From NCBI GenBank assembly GCA_017590115.1, contig JAGGNK010015225.1, positions 1,501,656 to 1,565,655 on the forward strand: a stretch of DNA of 64,000 bases, in the 5' to 3' direction. The position numbers were made by a program, and so were the translations under genes. The stretch is from Montifringilla adamsi (taxonomy: Eukaryota > Chordata > Aves > Passeriformes > Passeridae). Under the pieces are notes generated by a model. That model saw only the letters and a program-made list of their open reading frames with translations, had not been told where the DNA came from and did not search any database. Positions 57,121-64,000 of this stretch are shown piece after piece; position 1 is the stretch's first letter, and every line of letters starts with the position of its first letter.

Positions 57121-57560
57121 TCTGGACAGAAAAAGAGTAGGGGGAAGAGGGGAAGAAGGAAAACCAAAATTCCCAATTTGCCGCTGCTGGCATCATTTGG
57201 GATGCAGAGAATAAAGGAGAGGGATCTCCCCTCTTCCTGGGAAGGAGTGGGGTGTGCCAGTGGTGTCCTGATCACTGCCTTGGAGTTCAGGAGTTTGGAG
57301 AGAAAGAGAAAAACAAAGAGTAGGGGGGAAAAGGGAAGAAGGAAAAGCAGAATTCTCAATTTGCCCCTGCTGGCATCCTTTGGGATGCAAAGAATAAAGG
57401 GGAGGGATCTCCCCTCTTCCAGGTGGGAAGGGCTGGGGTGTGCCAGTGGTGTCACTGCCTTGGGGTTCAGAGTCTGGAGAGAAAGAGAAAAACAAAGAGT
57501 AGGGGGAAAAAGGGAAGAAGGAAAAGCAAAATTCCCAATTTGCCAGTGCTGGCAACCTTT

Positions 57561-58974
57561 GGCCTGCTTGCAGTGACTTCTAAATGAAAGTTTAGTGCTC
57601 TGTGTGTGCAAAGTTTTGTGCCTCTTGTTTTTTGGGGTTGATGAGGGCAAGGGGAAGAGAGCAGCAGTAGTTTGACCTTTTCATGTAAGATGAAGTATTT
57701 CTGTTCCTTTCTACAGTCTCCATCACTGAAAGCAGCAGGCTTGATAGCAAATTTGGAATTAACTATTTCTTCCAGTTATTTTAATGCAAATAAAACAATG
57801 ATTGCTCTGCTAATTAATTAAAAAACCCTTTAGGGACTAATTGGGGAGGGTGGTGATGGACTTTTGCTGCCTGTTGACATCAGAATGTCCCTCTCCAGTG
57901 GTGGCTCTGAGCTGCTGATGGTCAAGTGTCAGATGCCAGGAATTCCCTGTCCTTGGGAGAGAAGTGCACAAGGTGCAGGACAAGTGCACCCACCCAGGTG
58001 CACGAGTATAGCAGGGATGTTTTATGGGAATAATCCTGCCAAGCTGCTGTTGAAATCAGGGTGTGTCAAGATGAAAGGTGCTGGATGTAGAATTTAAATC
58101 CTCTTTATTTGGAAAATGTTGGGAGGGGACAACAAAGTCGTCATGGGACGTCAAAATCCTTTGGTCTTTGAGCATCAACTGCTGCTGGTGTTAAAAACCA
58201 CATCACTAAATTGATCTAAAACTCAGTGTGTCACTCAGAACCCCTGTGTATCTCACCAATAACCCCTTTTACATCTGTACAGTTATAATAATAACAGTTA
58301 TCATCTTATTTTATTTTAAAATGTGCTGTTATATCTTGTAATTGCACACTATAAAATTAATACTTGATAATATAGGGACTGTTGGTCTTGGGAAGCAAAA
58401 GGAGTGCGAAAATTAGATGAGTTTGTTACATTTAAACTATGCTAAATCACACCAAATAGGTTAAGAAAAATATGTGGTATTTTAAAGTCTAAGGGTTATT
58501 TATTATTAGTGAAGTAGATAGAAAATGTCAAGTCCCCCTGTGGCACAAATACTGCTAAATAATGAGAGCTGATGCCTTTAGCTTTCTGAATCAAACCTAA
58601 AATACTTGATTTCAGAGAAATCAATAAGGCTGACTCAAGCTGGGAGAGGGAACTTGGAGTGTTGACTACCTAAAGTTTGTGTTTTGAGTCTGAGTAATGT
58701 GCAGAGGATCAGGGTAAATTAAAAAAAAAAAAAATCTGAGGTGCTGTTAAGTGCACAGGAAACATGATTTGGAATCTTTTAAAGGTAGTGAGTCCTTGAA
58801 AAGAACCCTCCAGATTTCATCAGGTCTTTCATTTCAACAGATCCCCTTCAAAGGGTGGGGAAATATCATTTAGTTAATGGAATTCTTGATTCTGCAGAGT
58901 AGGGAATCTCTTCCTGCTCTCTGGGGCTGGCAGATGGGGCCTCTGGTGAGAAAGATGAGGCTCAGATCAGGAGA
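57561..58974. other. Unique AT-leaning sequence
   Basis: Includes an AT-rich stretch at 58270-58390 and an A14 run at 58720. I see no gene, LTR or CR1. Confidence 0.5.
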
Positions 58975-59520
58975 TCACGAATTCCCAGGATCACTGAGGT
59001 GGGAAAAGCTCTCCAAGGTCATCCAGTCCCAGCTGTGCCCCATCCCCACCTTGTCCCCAGCCCAGAGCCCTGAGTTCCACATCCAGGAGTTCCTCAGACA
59101 CCTCCAGTCATGGGCACTCCAAACTTCCCTGGGCAGCCCCTGCCAAGGCCTGAGCACCCTTTCCATGGGGAAATTCCTGCTGGTGTCCATCCAGCCCCTC
59201 CCCTGGCCCAGGCTGAGGCCGTTCCCTCTGCTCCTGTCCCTGTTCCCTGGAGCACAGCCCGACCCCCCCGGCTGTCCCCTCCTGGCAGGGACTTGTGCAG
59301 AGCCACAAGGTCCCCCCTGAGCCTCCTTTGCTCCAGGCTCAGCCCCTTCCCAGCTCCCTCAGCCCCTCCAGACCCTTCCCAGCTCCATTCCCTTCCCTGG
59401 CCACGCTCCTGTCCCTCCAGGTCTCTCCTGTCAGGAGGGACCCAGCACTGGTCACTCCTGAGTGACCCCAAACTGGACACTGCCCTCCAGGGGCCTCAGC
59501 AGTGCCAGCACCAAGAGATC
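58975..59520 (-). mobile_element. Long CR1 3' fragment, same subfamily as 19980-20755
   Basis: The reverse complement has 'cctggagcaaaggaggctca', 'ccctgccaggaggggacagc', 'aaggggctgcccagggaag'-like blocks and a tail 'gaccttggagagcttttcc'. It shares the G-rich body with the 20 kb copy but does not reach back into ORF2. ORFs over it are element readings. Confidence 0.9.
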
Positions 59521-59539
59521 TCAAATCCTTATTACAGAA

Positions 59540-59625
59540 ACACGAAATTCAACACTGGAAACGAGGAAAGGACCTTAAAGATCATTTATTTCCAACCCCC
59601 CACCATGGGCAGGGCACCTTCCGCT
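59540..59625 (-). mobile_element. Diverged CR1 tail scrap
   Basis: Reads 'ggaaacgaggaaaggacctt', 'aaagatcatttatttccaac' and 'ccatgggcagggcaccttc', minus orientation. Confidence 0.7.
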
Positions 59626-60051
59626 AGGAGAACTTTCCCTGGATACTCCCAGCTTTATTTTAGAAATCCCACTCTTGATGCAACTTCTCATCCACTGCTG
59701 CTTCCTTCCAGTGACCTGAGTGGGAATCTTCAGGGAGCAATTTGACACCTACCCTGGGAATGTTTTTCCCTCCCTGTCCCCCGTTTAATGAGCGTTTAGG
59801 AGGTTTTTAGCTGCTGTACTTTCTGTCTGCCAGCAGCAGGGATGGATGTTCCTCTCAGGCGAATCCCAGCCCTTTTCCTCCCTGACAAACCCTCCCAAAG
59901 TCAGGTTGCTGAAGGATAAAGACAGATCTCAGCAGAGCTCCTTGTTGTGACACTGCTGAGGAAAAGTTTCCTCCTGGCTGGGGCCATCACAGGGATGGGG
60001 GGCTCACTCAGAGAGGGGATGGGGAACAGCTTCACATTTTTGTGCCTTTTT

Positions 60052-60210
60052 CCCCCCCCCCCCTTTTCCCCCCCCCCCCCCCCGATGCTTTATGAGAGCT
60101 GACAGTCTTGCTGTGTGTGTCTGATTAAAGATGACAGTTTATAAAAACCTTAAGGTGAGGCTGTTCATTTTCCATGACAGAAAATAAAGCGATCCCCCCC
60201 CCCCCCCCCC
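60052..60210 (-). repeat. C12, C16 and C17 runs (G-quadruplex-prone on minus strand)
   Basis: C runs lie at 60052-60063, 60068-60083 and 60194-60210. The first two are separated only by tttt. The minus strand therefore carries G16-A4-G12 and G17. Exact lengths may be affected by sequencing error. Confidence 0.9.
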
Positions 60211-60345
60211 TGGAGCAGCTGCCCAGGGAGCTGGGGATTCTCCCTGTCTGGAGACTCCAAACCCACCTGGATCTGTGTCACCTGCTCCAGGTGACCCTGG
60301 GCTGGACTGGGTGATGTCCAGCCCCAGAATCCTGGGATTCTGTGA
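60211..60345 (+). mobile_element. CR1 LINE 3' fragment
   Basis: Reads 'ggagcagctgcccagggag', 'ggagactccaaacccacctg', 'ctgggctggactgggtgatg' and 'aatcctgggattctgtga'. It begins directly after the C17 run and is followed by an A-rich stretch. Confidence 0.8.
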
Positions 60346-60684
60346 GCCAAAAAAAAAAAAAAAAGAACCCTCTTAATATGTGAGGCATTGATTTTATATT
60401 GTCTGTCAGAGAATGTGCTTCAGCAGATCAGTCAAGTTTGGAGTTTTCAAACATGCTTCATCCAAAGGGAAAATCAACAGCCTGTCAGAAATTTCACATG
60501 TCTCCAGCTCCTCCTTCCCTTTGGATGAAATACAAGCTGAAGGAACAGAGAAATTTTGACATTTGCAAGAGCTGGGGCTGAATAGCTGAAAAGAGTGTTA
60601 ATGTAATTCCATGGTAATGAGGTACTTTGAACCAGGCTTGTGTTCATTGAGCCAACAAAGCAGGATTAGCTCCTTCCTTCATGG

Positions 60685-60848
60685 GATCACAGAATGGTTT
60701 GGGTTGGAAGGGACATTACAGATGGCCCAGATCCACCCCATGCCATGGGACACCTTCCACCACCCCAGGGTGCTCCAGCCCCAGTGTCCAACCTGGCCTT
60801 GGACACTGCAGGGATCCAGGGACAGCCACAGCTGCTCTGGGAAACCTT
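60685..60848 (-). mobile_element. CR1 LINE 3' fragment
   Basis: Complete 3' end in minus orientation: 'atcacagaatggtttgggtt', 'ggaagggacattacagatgg', 'caccccagggtgctccagcc' and 'gacagccacagctgctctgg'. Confidence 0.93.
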
Positions 60849-60915
60849 AAATTTACTTCCAGCATTTCCCTCGCGCTCTCATGGAGGAGGATTGAGCTTC
60901 TCCACATTGCTGAGC

Positions 60916-60975
60916 ACTGGTATTCTGGTTTTGTCACTGGTATTCTGATTTGGTCACTGGTATTCTGGTTTTGTC
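60916..60975. repeat. 20-bp tandem repeat, 3 copies
   Basis: Three head-to-tail copies of actggtattctggttttgtc; the middle copy has two changes. Confidence 0.96.
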
Positions 60976-61194
60976 ACAGGGATCGATGATGGCACATGAA
61001 TTTCCAGTGATTTATTTATTCCTTGGGAACAGAACAGTTCAGTCAGGAGGGATCTAACACGATGGCTCCATCCAATCCCCTGAGCAGCTCAGGGATCACC
61101 ACATGGCCAGAGAAGTTCTGGCAAGGCAGAAAGGATCCATCTATTCAATTGAACCATCTCAGGTACAAAATTCCTTGAAAAAAAACAAGTTCCA

Positions 61195-61300
61195 CACTGA
61201 GATCCACGTTTAAGACTCTCTAAGGTTGGAAAAGCCCTTTAAAATCACCAAGACCAACCATTAACCAGCACTTCCAAGGCCACCACATGTCCCAAAATGC
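61195..61300 (-). mobile_element. Old CR1 3' fragment
   Basis: Reads 'tctctaaggttggaaaagcc', 'ctttaaaatcaccaagacca' and 'accattaaccagcacttcc'. This is the minus-strand form of the 'ttggaaaagacctctaagatc' CR1 tail. Confidence 0.75.
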
Positions 61301-63884
61301 CACAGGAATTATCAAACCCTTTAAATCTCAATCACAAGTGAGATTCTGCCATGTAGGAGCTGATGCCTTTCAAGCAGCTCCTTTGCTACTGAGGAATTAA
61401 CTTCCAGTAGTAGCTAAAACTTGCTTTAGTAGCCCCAACTTTCATTTCAAATACAGGAAATAATTCTCTGACATTGCTAAAAAAAAAATAAATCTGTAGA
61501 GCAACAGAAGAGCTCCCATGGCACAACCAGAAAAGCATCTTTGATTTTTGTGGTGAAAGAAAAGGGGAAAAGAACCTGACAAATTCTAAATTTGTAATTG
61601 TCTGTGGAAGATTCAAAAAATGGAAGTTCAAAAAATACTTCAGTGAGGGTTTTCCCTGAATGGGGGAAATCCAAGGATGAAAACACGGTGTGATTTAAGT
61701 CCACTTTATGGTACTATTACCTTAAAAATTGTTATACAATGCCTGTGGTTGCTTTCATCAAGCTTTATGAATTTTTAATTGAAGGCAGGAGAGCTGGTGC
61801 TTGATGAGAACAAAAAAAGGTGATTCCTGTGTTTAGGATTTGGTGTCAAAAGCAAAGATCTGAAGCCTGGAATGATGGTGCCTTTTGGACCCCACAGCCC
61901 CTATGGAGCCATCAGAGCAATGAAAGGAAAGATTAATAATTTAATTTTTGGTCATGATTGTGTTTTACATCAGTGTGGTGGTGTTTAGCTCAAGGGTTTT
62001 CTGGGAGGAGCCTTTGGTGGTGAGCTGGAATTCCCTTGGAGCTGGGCACCTCAGCTTTGTGTTTTACCTGGATTGTTCTTGCAGGGCTTTTTTCTTTAAA
62101 ACCTTTTGTGCAGTTTAAAATGTTGTGAGAAACCAGAGCTGTTCCCTCAGAGCGTGGAGGTGAATTCTTGTCTCCTCCACAGATGCTAAAAGAGAAAGAA
62201 GGGAGATTTTCAAAGTGTTTAATTTTCATTTAAGAGGATATGAACTGTTTATTTCAACTATTCCCCTCTTTTCAGTTTCCTGAGCTGAGCTACAAAAAAT
62301 GGGTTTGAAGTTCCTTCACCTCTAAGCTGCATTTTCCCATTCTGCTGAATTCCTGCATATTACAGTTCAGGACCCTCATTTATTCCTGTTTTATTGGGAT
62401 TATTTGCTTCAGACACATCAGATGTGGCTCCACAAACACTTGCAGGGTTTTCATGGGCATGTGGCAAAAGGAAAGTCCTGGCAGAACCTTAGGAAAAGCC
62501 TTTTAGGGATGTGAGCCCGTGGAAAAACAGGTTTTTCAAGCACCAGGTCGTGACACAAAATAACTTTTTTGGTGAAATATTCCTGAGGGATTTAACTTTA
62601 AATTCTGTTGACTTCTAGAGATCTGCAGAATAAGCATAAATACGTTTTGCAGGCCAGAAGTTGGCCTTTAGTTTGGTTATTTTGGGTCCTGGGAATCTTG
62701 AATTTCAGATAGCTCAGCAGGAATTGCGCTTTGTGGAATATCACTGAAAAGCACTTCCATAGTTCCTTTCCTCTGGTAACATCCAAACTTTTCAGAGACA
62801 AAATTCATTCACACCTAAGTGTGAAATTGCTCTGTCCATGGAAATCCTGGTGCTGGAACTGCCAGGGAAGAAGTTGTGGATGAAGTGGAGAGTTGAATGG
62901 TCCTGAATTCTGTGCAGATTTAGAATAAATGGGAAAAACTGGAAGTCTTCAATTCCCACTGTTATTAACCAAGCTCCATATTTGCCATTTTTTTGCAATT
63001 TGGTCCCTCCGAGTTGTATTTTTACAAATGGATTTGCTCTGGAGGTGTGACAGGTCTGAGACAGCTCCAAGTCCTTATTAATTAAAGCTTTATACACACT
63101 GTAAGGTGAAATAATGTTGCTAAATAAATGCAGGTCCCTCAGAAGTTCCTTGGTTTTGGGATACCCAAGTTGGATATTTTTTACCTGAGCCAGGGAACTG
63201 ATTCCAGGCGTACAAGACAGAATTGTTCCTTTTATAGAGAAAAACTGGAGACCTTGTAGAAATAACAGTAATTACAACAAGAAGGGGGAAATGTTGGCAA
63301 GTGTTATTTTCTAGCAGCTCTCCCAGAGGAAATCCTGGTGGATTTTGGAGGTGGATGAGTGACAGCCTGGTCTGGTGGACAGCCAGAAACTCAGAACTGC
63401 TCCACAGAGTAGGGAAATTTATGTACTCTAAAGCTTTATAATCTTACAGGGAGGAAATAAAACCATCCCCTCGTGCTGCATCTTTGCAGAAGGTGGAGGC
63501 AGGTCTGGAGTCTGGGATGATTCCTCATTTTATCCCTTGGGGTTGTGCAGTTTGTCACTGCACGCCGTCATTGAGACAGTCATTCCTCTTGAGGTGCCCA
63601 GGCTGAGGGATGTGAGGCAAAATTGGTCTTGTGCTGCACCCTGACAACCAGGCTGGACGTGCAGCACGGTCATTCATCTAAACTGAAAAGAAAGTTGTTG
63701 ATAAAGGGTAATAAAAGTTGATTAATTGCAGGGAATCCCTCGATTGCTGGTTGCTGTCTTACATTAACGTTGGGATTTTGACGTCTCGCCTTTGCCTGGC
63801 TCCTGAAGTGTTGTTTTATCTCCTTCCCAGGCATTTATTCCAAGTTTTTCATGGCACTGAGTGTTTGGAATAGAACAGAATTAT

Positions 63885-64000
63885 GGAATAATGGAATGGT
63901 TTGGGTTGGAGGGAAGTTAAAGTTTATCAGTGCCTTGGGCAGGGACACCTTCCACCATCCCAGGGTGCTCCAAGCCCATCCAGCCTGGCCTTGGGCACTT
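63885..64000 (-). mobile_element. CR1 LINE 3' fragment, cut by window end
   Basis: Reads 'aatggaatggtttgggttgg', 'agggacaccttccaccatcc' and 'cagggtgctccaagcccatc'. It continues beyond the window. Confidence 0.92.

Larger units (their letters stand above)
55197..57560. repeat. Complex satellite: ~175-bp units with a duplicated 415-bp leader
   Basis: Ten units of about 165-183 bases share 'ggatctcccctct', 'tcactgccttggggttcaga', 'gaagaaggaaaagcaaaatt', 'tttgccactgctggcatcct' and 'gatgcaaagaataaagg'. Units begin near 55544, 55709, 55885, 56062, 56239, 56411, 56594, 57062, 57231 and 57407. A non-satellite leader of about 415 bases (55197-55610) recurs almost unchanged at 56716-57120. It is joined directly to the end of the seventh unit, giving leader + 7 units, then leader + 3 units. 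Long frames on both strands (up to 244 codons) switch reading frame between units and are not genes. Confidence 0.95.
59626..60684. other. Unique sequence with C homopolymers and one CR1
   Basis: Holds three long C runs (60052-60210), a CR1 tail and an A16 run at 60349. No gene is supported. Confidence 0.5.
60849..63884. other. Unique sequence
   Basis: Single-copy DNA with one old CR1 scrap (61195) and a 20-base triple repeat (60916). The stretch 63540-63800 keeps CpGs and has TAAT and CRE-like cores (gttgattaattgcaggg, ttttgacgtctcgcc). It may be conserved non-coding DNA. No exon is supported. Confidence 0.45.

Noticed and set aside
56916..57650. 244-codon minus-strand ORF and similar 180-200 codon frames on both strands
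   Set aside because: They run through satellite units and change reading frame between units; no codon bias or known domain.
1..64000. Search for tRNA, rRNA, CRISPR arrays, retroviral gag/pol/env and bacterial operons
   Set aside because: None recognised by eye; all LTRs appear solo. A small snoRNA or microRNA could be missed without a structure search.

Overview
This looks like nuclear DNA from a bird, most likely a passerine (songbird). The main evidence is about forty CR1 LINE 3'-end fragments in both orientations. They carry the usual tail, close to 'aggtcccttccaacccaaacc' and then 'attctgtgatt', or its reverse complement. There are also several solo retroviral LTRs of types that I associate with songbird genomes. 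The rest is AT-leaning single-copy sequence with sparse CpG. I see no bacterial, phage or organelle features. The species assignment is inference.

The window is intergenic or, more likely, intronic. Two places look like real coding exons. On the + strand, a phase-matched pair (50746-50795 and 51290-51386) encodes a natural-looking peptide containing [16 protein letters not shown]; 49568-49650 may be the exon before it. On the - strand, 29893-30029 has one open frame between good splice sites and reads LPYGSWILTEKYISKL, faintly like the end of a BRCT domain. I could not name either gene. Weaker micro-exon candidates sit at 3918-3940 and 11938-11978. Almost all other ORFs are chance readings through CR1, microsatellite or satellite DNA.

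Layout. 1-7 kb: CR1 and one solo LTR. 7.2-7.9 kb: an LTR joined to a GC-rich patch with four YY1-type motifs. 8-15 kb: unique sequence and CR1 scraps. 15.1-16.7 kb: an LTR mosaic. 18.1 kb: a 38-bp minisatellite. 20 kb: a long CR1 with a reverse transcriptase-ORF relic. 24-28 kb and 39-48 kb: many copies of one young CR1 subfamily. 40.2-41.2 kb: a solo LTR swollen by a 450-bp CTT/CTC tract. 49.5-51.4 kb: the + strand exons. 51.5-57.6 kb: a duplication-prone zone with an AT-rich tract, a 201-bp dimer, a 101-bp dimer, a 64-bp T tract and a ~175-bp satellite whose 415-bp leader is itself duplicated. 60 kb: C12/C16/C17 runs able to form G-quadruplexes on the - strand. 61-64 kb: mostly unique.

No transposable element here keeps an intact gene. 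The features of most interest are the unnamed exons, the YY1 array, the satellite block, the LTR-embedded microsatellite and a perfect 16-bp POU-type palindrome at 37106-37121.
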